Below are positions 9,800-19,992 of a stretch of DNA of 64,000 nucleotides, one piece after another (positions within the stretch are counted from its first letter, which is position 1; every line of letters begins with the position of its first letter). The translations under genes were made by a program, and so were the position numbers. The stretch is from positions 213,626,997-213,690,996 of the forward strand of contig NC_081406.1 of assembly GCF_030272615.1 (NCBI RefSeq), written 5' to 3'. This DNA is from Cryptomeria japonica (Eukaryota; Streptophyta; Pinopsida; Cupressales; Cupressaceae). Under the pieces are notes generated by a model. That model saw nothing but the letters and a program-made list of their open reading frames with translations. It did not search any database and was not told the DNA's origin.

Positions 9800-10579
9800 T
9801 TCATGAAGAGGGAAAACCCCTAACTGACTTCTAAGATACTCAAAAGTAGTCTTAGGCAAAGGTTTGGTAAAAATATCTGCAAGCTGCTCCTTGGTAGAAA
9901 CATGTTGTAAGATAACATCTTTTCTCTAAACTTTTTCCCTCAAGAAATGATACTTCAATTCAATGTGCTTGGTTCGTGCATGCAAAACATGATTCTTGGA
10001 AATATTTATGGCACTTGTATTATCACATAAAATCTTTATAGGTTCTGAAATCTTCATCTTAAAACCTTCCAAAATGTGCCTCATCCAAATAACCTATGTG
10101 CAATTCATATAAGTTGCAACATACTCAGCTTCAGTAGTAGATTGTGAAGTACAACTTTTCTTTTTACTACTCCATGAAACAAGCCTTCCTCCAAGAAAAA
10201 ATGCTCCACCAGTTGTGTTTTTTCGGTCATCAACATTTCCTACCCAATTAGCATCTATGTATGCCGTCAAATCGAAGTTTCCTCCATATGGATACCATAA
10301 TCCATAGTCAAGAGTAACTTTTAGGTATCTAAATATTCTCTTGGTTGCTATCAGGTTTGTCTCCTTAGGATTCTTCTGGAATCCAGCAACTATGCCAACT
10401 GCATGGGCTATGTCCGGTATGTGGTGGACAACATAGTGAAATTTTCCAATCATTGACATGTATTCCTTCACATCAACCGACTTAGATTCATCTTCCTTGG
10501 ACAACTTACAACCTGTAACCATTGGTGTCCCAACTAGTTTACAGACACTCATGCCAAATATCTTCAAAACCTCTTTCAC
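9800..10579 (-). pseudogene. Copia RNase H of element 3
   Basis: The minus-strand segment 10094-10579 reads from KEVLKIFGM through GTPMVTGCKLS, YMSMIGKFHYVVHHIPDIAHAVG in pieces, YIDANWVGNVDDRKNTTGG and STTEAEYVATYMNCT. The catalytic Asp and Glu of RNase H are visible. Beyond a frameshift at about 10094 the remaining tail runs leftward to a LGVFPL-like end near 9800. In a working element it degrades genomic RNA after first-strand synthesis. Confidence 0.8.
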
Positions 10580-10857
10580 ATACTTAGACTATGTAATGAA
10601 AATAGCATTCTTCATTTGTTGTATCTGCAAGCCTAGGAAAAAACTTATTTCCCCTACTAAAGACATTTCAAACTTATTTTTCATTTCATCTACAAAATTG
10701 TTTCTCATGACATCATTACCTCCAAATATAATATCAATAAATACTTCACTGACTAGTATCTCATCTCCTTCAGACTTGAGATATATGTTAATATCATCAC
10801 TGCTTCTCAGAAAGCCTATTTTCATTAGATGTGTATGAATCCTTTCATACCATGCTC
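10580..10857 (-). pseudogene. Copia RT C-terminal part of element 3, catalytic Asp missing
   Basis: Minus-strand sequence from RAWYERIH (at the insertion edge) through IYLKSEGDEILVSEVF and EMSLVGEISFFLGLQIQQM. The catalytic box at about 10721-10746 reads VFIDIIFGG where relatives have VFVDDIIFGG: one Asp codon is lost. The element was therefore disabled in RT as well as by the insertion that begins at 10858. Confidence 0.8.
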
Positions 10858-11645
10858 TGTTGCAAATTGCACACTCCAATGAGAAATTGTAGGTGATTGA
10901 AGGTATTGTCATTGATGGCAACCTTACAATCATGTCATATCGGCAGGCACTGGCATGGGCAGACTCTACACCGGCATACAGAACACCAGCACCGAAAAGG
11001 AAGAATACCGACACCCTGGCTGACAGCAATTTTGTATAAACCTATTTTGTAATTAATTGTAAAATATTTGTAAGATGACATGGCAGATTGTAATATGACT
11101 CATATATGTATGAGATCATTGTAGATCATTTTAATATATAGGATATGATGCAAAATATGAATAGAAGGTAGCAGACCTAATATGTGAATTATTGGATAAG
11201 GGTTTATGTATGTAGTAGAGATTAAATTGGTACTGAATCTAGTATAGCAGATGCTAATCTGAAGTAGTACAAAACATTAGATTTGTATAATCCACTTTTG
11301 TAAGTCAGTATGACTTCCTTTGTAATTGAGCAGTGAGCTCTAGGCACTTGGCATTCCTACATGTGCAGGCCCCTATTGTAAGCAATCATATTCACTTATT
11401 GGCCAATAAGTGAATATTGTGGGTCACAAATCCCACTGAGGTTTTTCCCACACTGAGTTTCCTCGTTAAAATATTGTGTTATGGTGTGTTTTTCATGTTG
11501 TGGTTGTTATTCTTATTTGATGCATTATTTCTAGTTTATCGATACATAGTTTTAATATGATTTTCATGTTATAATTTAAGAAATTCTTATTAGCGGTCAG
11601 ATACTGATTCACCCCGCCCTCTCAGTATCTTTGGGAATCCTAACA
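10858..11645 (+). repeat. 5' LTR of pol-less element copy 1, 788 bp
   Basis: Starts TGTTGCAAATTGCACAC (one G missing against the 3' LTR's TGTTGGCAAATGCACAC) and ends TTTGGGAATCCTAACA. It contains the CTCTCAGTATC terminal block and the segment CAATATTCAC in inverted form with TGAATATTG around 11391-11420. The host TSD TGCTC precedes it. Confidence 0.88.
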
Positions 11646-11647
11646 AT

Positions 11648-11666
11648 TGGTATCAAAGTTTGGTCC
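11648..11666 (+). other. Primer binding site, initiator tRNA-Met
   Basis: TGGTATCAAAGTTTGGTCC two bases after the LTR. The first eight bases match the initiator tRNA-Met 3' end; copy 2 has the better match TGGTATCAGAGCTTGGTCC. Confidence 0.8.
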
Positions 11667-11716
11667 TCTATTTTCAAAAGCCTAATAGCTTGAGGAAGAT
11701 CTTATCATCGGTAGAG

Positions 11717-12826
11717 ATGGAAAACTTGAGAAAGCAATTGGAAATAGCTCTTTCAAACTATGATGTAGAAAAAGTGAAGAATATAAAAATTGAGGATGAT
11801 CTTAAGGCTTCTTAGGATATTATTCAAGGACTTCAAGAAAATTTCACCATAGCAAGAAATAAAAGAAGAGAACTTTGTGAGAAGATGTAGAAAGAGGAAG
11901 ATGAAAAGGAAACTCGTAATGATTTGGTAAACAAGCTAAGACACGAAATCAGTACAACAAAGAATGAGATGCAAGATATGACTATATGAGATTTTGTAAA
12001 GAAATTGAAGATAGAAAGAAGAATGTAGAAGACTTGGTTAGAAGACTGAATAAATCTGGAAATGAAAGTACAAGACTCGGTCATGAGAATGATATGCTAA
12101 AGACAAATCTAATTCACTTAGAACATGATAAAACTGAACTCATGAGACAAAAGGACTTCTTGGAAAATGAATTGGCTACTGCAAATCAACACAAGGAGAA
12201 ATTCAAGAAAAGTTCAGAGGAACTTGATGACATGTTGAAGAATAAAAAACCTAATGGTGATACAAATGGCTTTGGCTTTGAAATTGGTGAAATCTCTGGT
12301 ACTGCAAATAATCATGATCATAACAAACTGGTAAGACAACCTAATGCTTACAAATTCAATGGGAAATGCTTTAACTGTAACAAGTATGGTCATTGAGAAA
12401 ATCAGTGTAGATCTAGAAATTATCAGAACACTAATACACCCACCGATCAATGTTCTAAATGCAACAAAGTTGGTCCTAACTCAGAAAATTGCAGAATGAA
12501 TGTAAGATGTTATGTTTGTGGAAGATTTGGACACTTATCTAATCAATGTAAAACACATACCGGCATAGGATATGGGAAATTTATTCAGAAAAACAATGTG
12601 ACTTGTTATTCTTGTAACAAAATTGGACATATTTCAAATTTTGTAGAAGCAAATCCCCATCAGCAAATAACAAAGGTCCTAGTTTGAAAGGTAAAGAAAA
12701 GGTTGAATAGGTAAAGCAAGAATTCTCAATGAAATAGATCAGAAACTTAGAACAGAATGTTGATGGAAATAATCCTCCACCAGTAGAATGGAGTAACACT
12801 CCACTGACAGGAGACTCTTCATCTAA
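11717..12826 (+). pseudogene. Gag-like protein of pol-less element: coiled coil plus four CCHC knuckles
   Basis: ATG at 11717 begins MENLRKQ, as in copy 2. The first two thirds are heptad-rich and highly charged, suggesting a long coiled coil (about residues 1-180). The last third has CCHC knuckles CFNCNKYGH..., CSKCNKVGPN..., CYVCGRFGHLSNQC and CYSCNKIGHISNFC. Stops and a frameshift break it (TAG near 11815 and 11890, TGA near 12395). It has no sequence resembling the usual Copia gag N-terminal domain. Gag could bind element RNA through the knuckles and multimerise through the coil; that is inference. Confidence 0.75.
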
Positions 12827-13136
12827 CTAAAGTAAAATCCTTTGGGGTTTTAGCAACAAAATGAAAAACATGCTATTATTCCCTCGGTTGATGGTGATAA
12901 GTTGAAATTACTTCTATACCGGCAGATGAGTTAAGTTGTGACTTAACTGAAAAAGCATTAAATATGGTAGTTGGAGAAAATAACATTATAAATTAAGTGT
13001 TTTGTCTCCTTTTTCATTCACCGAGCATTCAAACCTCTGAGAGCGTGAAAATTCCCGAGTGAAGGCATCCTTAGCAAAGAAGTGAAGCAGTTCATCAAAG
13101 CACTCATCCCTAAGGAAAATTAAGGTATTTATAACT
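12827..13136 (+). other. Spacer between gag and ORF2 of pol-less element
   Basis: About 310 bp without a reading frame. It is conserved with copy 2 (43991-44283 region), for example ACCGAGCATTCAAA-type sequence near 13020 and TTTTCACGCTCT in copy 2. It may hold a leader for ORF2 translation or a splice signal; nothing specific is recognisable. Confidence 0.5.
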
Positions 13137-15947
13137 ATGACATCCTCCTCCACTCCTGAATTTATTGCAAACCCTACTGTAATTGAGGTTATTAAATGCC
13201 CTAGACCTGTATTCAAACTAGTTCCTGAAATTGCAAAGAAAGATGATAGCATAGGTACACTCTCTCAAATTCCTAAGGGAGTAGTATATGCTGAAGACCA
13301 TAGGATATACATACATTGTCATATAGAGGAATTAGGTGATGATGAGATCAAAAACATGTATACGACTGTGATTTGTGATGTAGATGGTAATGTCAAGCCG
13401 GAACACAAGGTAGTAGAAACCCTAGGCTTTGTGGATATTCTTAACATTACTGATTTTCCTTAGGATATTATAAGAATTGTTCTAAGTAGAGTCCATGGTG
13501 AAGTATTTTGGTTGGATTCAATTCATAAAATCACAAAGGAAGCCGTTAAAGCAGTAACAGGGTTACCTTCCACTGGTAGCAGACCTGACAGAACTAAAAG
13601 GGTCTCAAATGACACAGTGATAGATCTAACCGGTGCAACTTTTGACAAAAGATCTCTAAGAGTAAATGGTGTAAAGGACATCATGTTAGATTTATCAGTA
13701 TGATCTTATGTTATAAAGCCACACATGCAAATAGGTTGAACTCAGTTTCTAGCTTATGTATGAAAAGTGCATATGATATGGTCAATGATAATGCTAGAAT
13801 AGATGTGTGTGAATGGCTCAAAGATGAATTGATAGACAATCTGAAGAAGATAAAAGGAGACAAGAAAGGAACCTTTAGATTTGGAAATTTGCTTGTTTGT
13901 CTAATGTTGTACATAACTAAACAAGTACCCAATATTGGTAAAAGAGATTTTGGTTTTGACATACCAGTAGGAAAGCATCTATTGGATCTATTGAACAATA
14001 TGGGAGAAAACAGAGAGAAAAACTTAAATGAGAATTTTTAAGCATTGAAGGCTCGAATGAAAACTAGAATAAGATTGTCACAAGCTATTGTAGACAAATA
14101 TCAGAAGGAAATATGTTTTGTAATTAAAAAGGATGAAATCTGGATGGAGGCAGTTGTCCCTAGAACTATCTAGGTAACTGAAATGGGCTATGAAATAGAT
14201 GACAATATTATAGAAACTTATGCAAAAGCCCTCCTTGAAGCACCAAAGGAACCCACTAAGAAATTCTTTGGAAATGCTGAAATAATTGAAAGTGGAATTC
14301 AGTCAAGGAAAAGAGTTAAGAATTTTCTGAAGAAACAGCAAATGGATGGGACATATTCTTTGTTGCAAAAGAGGAACAGGAAGAATTAAAAAAACCCAAG
14401 ACTATTAGAGTATATCAAAAGGACAGGGATAAGGGGAAAGCTAAGGTAGGTGGTCCTCCAAGCCTTAAAATAATTGATAATGTACCCCCACCTCTCTCTA
14501 ATACTCCACCGACACATACTACTGACAATCAACCGGCCACAGAGAGTATGGAGACTCCACTAGAGGATACAAATCCTGAGTCTGAAATTTTGTATACTGT
14601 AAATATAAATACTCAAGAAGTAAATGTTGTGATTGACAGAAAAACCACTGACAAGAAGAAAGATGTGACTACTGAGTTACCGGCTGCAGATGCTAAGGTT
14701 GAGGTAAATGAAACTATAAATATAAACATAGAAAAACCTACTCAGATAGAGCAACCGATAAAGGATACCACTGGTAAACCATTAGAGAAACTGGTAGATA
14801 AAACTGATAAATAGTAAAGAGAACTGGCAATGGATAGTGCAAAAGTAAAAACAGAGAAACCAGAAGTACATACAGAGGCTAAACTTGAGAAATCGGCTAT
14901 TGAGAGCTCAGAAAAACCTTCTGAGACACGATGGAGAAACTGGAATAGGAATAGGTTGAGACACAAGTTTAGATAGAAACAGTGCCACCAGTTAAAATTG
15001 ACAAGCCCAAACCTTTACTTATAGAAATGCAAACACAGACTAACCTACCAGAGGTTGAATCAAGCAAGGCGATTACTACAACCAGTAGCATGGATATTGT
15101 GAAGACAGTTGGATAGACATCTGGTACTTCTATAGCAGAACTCCGACCTACAAATGTAATAGAGGTCTTATTGGATTCAATAAAGAAGATCACCAAATGT
15201 AATGCACAAGCCTATAAGGCTATTGATGACACAATTCCTATTCTTAAATTGATAGCCCCAAAGTGCATTGTAGATAATAAAGATTCTTTAGGTCAACTAG
15301 ACACATTGTCTAAGTTCATCACCGACAACATATTGACTGTTGATCAAATAAATGAGGACACATTCAAGGAAAGAATGATTAAAGAAAAAGAGAAATTCTT
15401 TGAGGAAATTGTGAAGAAGAATAAGGAGAAAATGGATACCTTATTACTGGAACTTGGAGAGACAATTTTTTATTTCAAGAAACTGTATAGAGACACTTGC
15501 AAAACAAATATTCTAACAGAAGATCTAGACAATGAAATCAGCAAAGCACAAGATAAGATTAACAATATTGCTGACAATCCGATAGGTACATCAAATTCAT
15601 TTTTGGAGATAGAGAAGAAAATTGTAGATCTAGAAGAGAAAATTAAAAAGTTAGAGAAGGACAAAGAGAGAATAAAGGATAAGGCAAAGAGCTTAAAATG
15701 TCAACTTGGTTCTAAACTAGATTAGCTCATTTCTTTGAGAAAAGAAATTTATGAGGCTCTAGTTCACAGACTTAAGACATCGGAAGAGAAAATTCGCATA
15801 CTCACCAGTACAGTTCAGAGAACACAAGAGGCATTATAGGATAGCAAAAGATTCACCGACAGCTTAAATTTGGTTTTGACAGATATTTTTTAGATTGTAA
15901 CCCATCGGCTTCAAGAATCTAGGCAGGACTCCACTGACAGTGAATGA
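13137..15947 (+). pseudogene. ORF2 of pol-less element copy 1, unknown function, broken
   Basis: The ATG at 13137 (MTSSSTPEFIANP) aligns with copy 2. Segments are open at 13137-13463, 13512-13703, 13700-14041, 14183-14389, 14548-14814 and 15171-15725, separated by point stops and frameshifts. Order of parts: a globular N-terminal region, a Thr/Glu/Lys-rich low-complexity region, then a C-terminal coiled coil (15171-15725). A TAG at about 15112-15115 after IVKTVG is shared with copy 2. About 0.67 kb present in copy 2 is missing near 14305-14322. The family is not one I recognise. Confidence 0.75.
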
Positions 15948-16112
15948 CAACCTTTGTCATTAATGTCAAAGGGGGAGTAGTGAGATGAGAAAAATGATCA
16001 AAATAGGACATCATCAGCTCAAAGGGAGCATACATTTTTGGCAAACCATTGTTGGATACATTCTTTTTGGATTTTTCTCATGAGTGTTGCCATCAATGCC
16101 AAAGGGGGAGAT
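15948..16112 (+). other. 3' untranslated region and polypurine tract of pol-less element
   Basis: A first purine block TCAAAGGGGGAG at 15966-15977 is followed by the true tract GCCAAAGGGGGAG at 16098-16110, adjacent to the LTR. Both match Copia tracts elsewhere in the window. Confidence 0.75.
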
Positions 16113-16898
16113 TGTTGGCAAATGCACACTCCAATGATAAATTGTAGGTGATTGAAGGTATTGTCATTGATGGAAACCTTACAATAATGTGATGCCGGCA
16201 AGCACCGGCATCGGTAGACTCTACACCGGCATACAGAACACTCACACCAAAAAGGAAGAATATCGGCACCTTGGCCGGCAGCAATTTTGTATAAACATAT
16301 TTTGTAATTGATTGTAAAATATTTGTAAGCCGACATGGCAGATTGTAATATGACTCATATATGTATGAGATCATTTTAGATCATTTTAATATATAGGATA
16401 TAATGCAAAATATGAATAGAAGGTAGTAGACCTAATATACAAATTATTGGATAAGGGTTTATGTATGTAGCAGAGCTTAAACCGGTACTGAATCTGGCAT
16501 AGAAGATGCTAATCTGAAGCAATACAAGACATTAGATTTGTATAATCCACTTTTGTAAGTCAGTGTGACTTCCTTTGTAATTGAGCAGTGAGCTCTAGGC
16601 ACTTAGCCTTCCTGCATGTGTAGGCCCCTATTGTAAGCAGTAATATTCACTTATTAGCCAGTAAGTGAATATTGTGGGTCACAAATCCCACCGAGGTTTT
16701 TCTCACTCTGGTTTTCCTCATTAAAATATTGTGTTATGGTGTGCTTTTCATGTTGTGGTTGTTATTCTTATTTGCTTCATTATTTATGGTTTATCGGTAC
16801 ACAGTTTTAATATGCTTTTCATGTTATAAGTTAAGAAAATCTTATTACTGGTCAAATACCAATTCACCCCCCTCTCAGTATCTTTGGGAATCCTAACA
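16113..16898 (+). repeat. 3' LTR of pol-less element copy 1, 786 bp
   Basis: TGTTGGCAAATGCACAC start, CCTAACA end, TSD TGCTC after it. Closely similar to the 5' LTR by eye, with scattered substitutions, for example CATATCGGCAGGCAC versus GATGCCGGCAAGCAC in the U3. Confidence 0.9.
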
Positions 16899-17855
16899 TG
16901 CTCTAGGTGACTGCTTTAATCCATATAAAGCCTTATGCAATCTGCATACCATGTCTTCCTCATCAGTCAAAGCATAACCATCTAGTTGCTCTATATACCT
17001 CTTCTTCCAATATCCCATTCAAAATTGCAGAGTTAACATCCATCTGAAATACCTTGAACTTTTTATGGGCTACAAATGCAAGTAAATTTCTCACACCTTG
17101 TTTGCTACTGGTGCAAAAGTTTCACCATAATCTTCTCCTTCTTCTTGCGCATAACCCTTGTAGACCAATCTTGCCTTGTTGTGAACTACAACACCATCTG
17201 CGTCCAACTTGTTCCTGTATACCCATTTAGTACCTATAACATTCTTATTTACCGATTGAGGTACTAGGGTCTAAGTGTTGTTCTTCTCAATATGATCCAA
17301 TTCCTCCTCCATATCTTTAACCCAATGATCATCACCAAATGCCTCCTTAGTAGTTCTTGGTTCAATGGTGAAGATCATGCAATAATTCTCTCTGATTCTT
17401 CTTCTGGTTAGCACTCCAGCATCCTTATCTCCAATAATCTACTCAGGATTGTGATTCAGTCTCACATATCTAGCAGTAACATGATCATTATCTTCAGGTT
17501 CAACTTCTTCGTTGTCATCATCTTCTTCCGAATTTATCTATTCCAGTTGGACTGGTGCATCAGAATTTTCTTTGTGGTTTCAGATTTTATAGTTTCTAGT
17601 TCTAAAAACAAAATGCAAGGATCTTCATCCTTTTTCTCTAAACTGGTTCCTTCTGAGACTTTAGGAAATTCATCCACTCGATCATCAGCACTCTCAACCA
17701 TTGTGTGTCTGGTTGTTAAAACATTTGTAGGCCTTACTCTTGGTGGAATAGCCAAGAAATATGTCTTCATCACTCTTAGCCTCAAATTTTCTAATGTAAT
17801 CACCTCTTTTAATTAAACATTTGTTTCCAAATATCTTAAAATAGCTAACATCTAG
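16899..17855 (-). pseudogene. Copia RT N-terminus and integrase-RT linker of element 3
   Basis: Directly outside the TGCTC duplication the minus strand resumes with the RT motif before RAWYE, then LHKALYG-like, [13 protein letters not shown]-like, the catalytic-core block with FKVFQMDVNSAI-like and VIGTKWV-like sequence down to about 17290. The rest to 17855 is the linker with YVRLNHNPE-like sequence. Multiple frameshifts prevent a single reading frame. The join to 10857 across the insert is seamless. Confidence 0.75.
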
Positions 17856-18420
17856 TTATCTTCCATACCAATATTCATAAGGAGTCTTTTCCTTACCTCT
17901 CTTTACCAGAACCCGGTTCATTGTGTAGATAGTTGTGCTAATAGCTTCTCTCCAAAAGGTTTCCGCTACACCTCCTTGTATCAACATTGTCCTCGTAGCT
18001 TCAACAACTGACCAATTTTTCGTTTCTGCGATATCATTCTGTTGTGGTGTCCTTGGTGCAGAAAGTTGTCGTTTGATACCATTCTCTTCAAAGTACCTAG
18101 TGAATTCTTCAGAAGTAAATTCACCACCTTGATATGTCCTCAGACATTTTATCTTCATATCGATCTCTTTCTCAGCTAAGGCCCTGAATGCCTTAAACTT
18201 ACCAAAAGCTTTAGTCTTATCCTTCAAGAATGTGACCCACATCATCCTTGAGCAATCATCAGTGAGAATCATAAAAATATTTTTCACCTTGAATGCTTTT
18301 TATTCTTATTGGTCCACAAAGATATGTATGAACCAAATCTAACAAGTGTTCCACTGAAAAGGATTTGCTTTTGAAAGTTGAAGAAGCCATCTTTCCTGAC
18401 TGACATTCTTTGTAAAGATC
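17856..18420 (-). pseudogene. Copia integrase of element 3, second catalytic Asp replaced
   Basis: Open minus-strand segment 17856-18287 with DDCSRMMWVTFLKDK, KCLRTYQGGEFTSEEF, RQLSAPRTPQQN and IAETKNWS. The usual SDQGGEF motif reads TYQGGEF: the catalytic Asp is Tyr (codon 18132-18134), while the Glu of the NGVAE motif is kept as DIAE. Integration activity would be lost even without other breaks. Upstream parts (D of the first motif) are in another frame to about 18420. Confidence 0.8.
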
Positions 18421-18852
18421 ATTAATCAGTTTGTCTAACTAAGGGAAACCTCTCACTGTCTTGGACTTACTCACTTTAACAATGTTATAAAAGTTTATAT
18501 GATAAAATCTCCTATGCCAAAGCCAACTATCATCCATCTTAGCAATAAAACAATTGCTAACTTTAGAATTAAGGTGAAACGGGTTACCTTTAGTTTGTTT
18601 CCTAGTTGCAATCAATTCACCTTTGTTGTCAAAGATTTTGTACACACCATTTTTAAACTCCAGTGGGCATCCTTTGTCATTGATTTGTGCTTCACTCAAA
18701 AGATTGTGCTTTAGTCCTTCAACCCAGTAGACATCATCTGCACTTCTCTTCCCATTAAGAGAAATAACTCCTTTACCTTTAACCATGCAGGGTGAGTCAT
18801 TGTCAAATCTAACAACACCGCCATCAAATTATTTCAAGGAAATAAATTTGCT
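18421..18852 (-). pseudogene. Copia post-protease and pre-integrase region of element 3
   Basis: Open segment 18439-18786 reads VKGKGVISLNGKRSADDVYWVEGLKHNLLS in pieces, LIATRKQTKGNPFHLN, and WLWHRRFYHINF with the HHCC pre-integrase histidines. The same block is in element 1 (1899-2243) and in the Copia at 53837-54034. Confidence 0.78.
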
Positions 18853-19978
18853 CTAATCACCGGTCATATGATATGAACAACCACTATCAATGATCCAATC
18901 ATCAGATTTATCCATACTAGATACTAATGCCTTCTGGTCTGATATCTCTTCCTTAATAGCCACAAATACAATATCTTCACTAGCATCACCATCAAATTCT
19001 TCATCAATGATACCACTATCAATAGCAATAAGACAATCTCTCTTGCCTTTACCCTTATACTTCTTGAATTTATCTCTCGTGTGTTCATTTTCACCATTAG
19101 GACAATTAGTCGCTATGTGACCAATCTTGTTGCATGCAAAACATTTTAAAGGTAATTTACCTTTGTATTTACCAGTGCCTCTAGGCAACTGCTTTTCCAA
19201 CAATGCTTCAAGCTCCACTAAACTGTCTTCATCATCAGCATCTCTGTTGGATCTAGATTCATAACCATGACTAATATCTCTACTTTTTCCCACATATGAG
19301 TTAGAAATAGAAGCTCTAAATGTAGAGTTAGATTTATGTACACTACCATCATAACCATTTAATTCAAAAGTAGTAAGCTTTACAATGATGGAGTCAAGAG
19401 TTACCTTAGTTTTGTCAATGGACTTCAGCTCTTGAATAGCTGCAACTTGAATAGCATAGAACAGTAGCAGGCTTCTCAATACCTTACTGATTACTATGGC
19501 ATCTTCCACTTTCCCTCCTGCACTCTTAATTTCACCGACTATCTCTTTTATCCTTTGGCCATACTGCTAAATATTCTCTCCTTCAGTCATCCTCATGTCA
19601 TCAAACTCTCCTCTTTAGCAACCTTAACATGTTCATCACCGCTATAAATCTTTTCATTTTTTTTCCATACTTCATATGCAATTTCAAGACCATGAACCTT
19701 TACATATTCAGCATCAGACAGGGAACTAATACTGGCCTCCAATGCTTGATGATTTTCTTGTTGTTCTTTCTTCTGAACATCAAATAGAATTCCAATAGGT
19801 GCAATATACTTAGTATCTATATGATTCCAATACTAACTTCCCAAACTCTTGAAGTAAATCTTCATTATGACGCTCCATATCCTATAGTTTTCTCTATTGA
19901 ACTTCGGACCTTCCTTCATCATGATCTAGTAGATCCTTTCCTCAAGCTATTAGGCTTAGACCTTAGAGGACCTAACAC
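18853..19978 (-). pseudogene. gag: Copia gag and protease start of element 3
   Basis: A 218-codon open segment (18853-19509) has a leucine-rich helix region, TLDSIIVKLTTFEL, an acidic stretch, the zinc knuckle CFACNKIGHIATNC at about 19105-19150, and the retropepsin site WIIDSGCSYHMTGD at its end, all with intact key residues. Upstream, to about 19960, gag continues in other frames (for example a TEGENI-like motif near 19590). A stop at 18850-18852 region ends the segment just after the protease motif. Confidence 0.8.
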
Positions 19979-19990
19979 GCTCTGATACCA
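19979..19990 (-). other. Primer binding site of Copia element 3
   Basis: Minus-strand TGGTATCAGAGC, two bases from the LTR edge: a perfect 12-base match to the usual initiator tRNA-Met primer site. Confidence 0.88.
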
Positions 19991-19992
19991 AT

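Larger units (their letters stand above)
10858..16898 (+). mobile_element. LTR retrotransposon without pol, copy 1
   Basis: LTRs at 10858-11645 and 16113-16898, both TGTTG...CCTAACA, flanked by exact 5 bp duplications TGCTC (10853-10857 and 16899-16903). Initiator tRNA-Met primer site at 11648, polypurine tract at 16098-16110. Between them are a coiled-coil/CCHC gag and a long second ORF of unknown function. No protease DSG, integrase, RT or RNase H motif is found in any frame between the LTRs. A second copy lies at 35257-46239 on the other strand. The copy is full length apart from an internal deletion near 14312. Confidence 0.9.
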
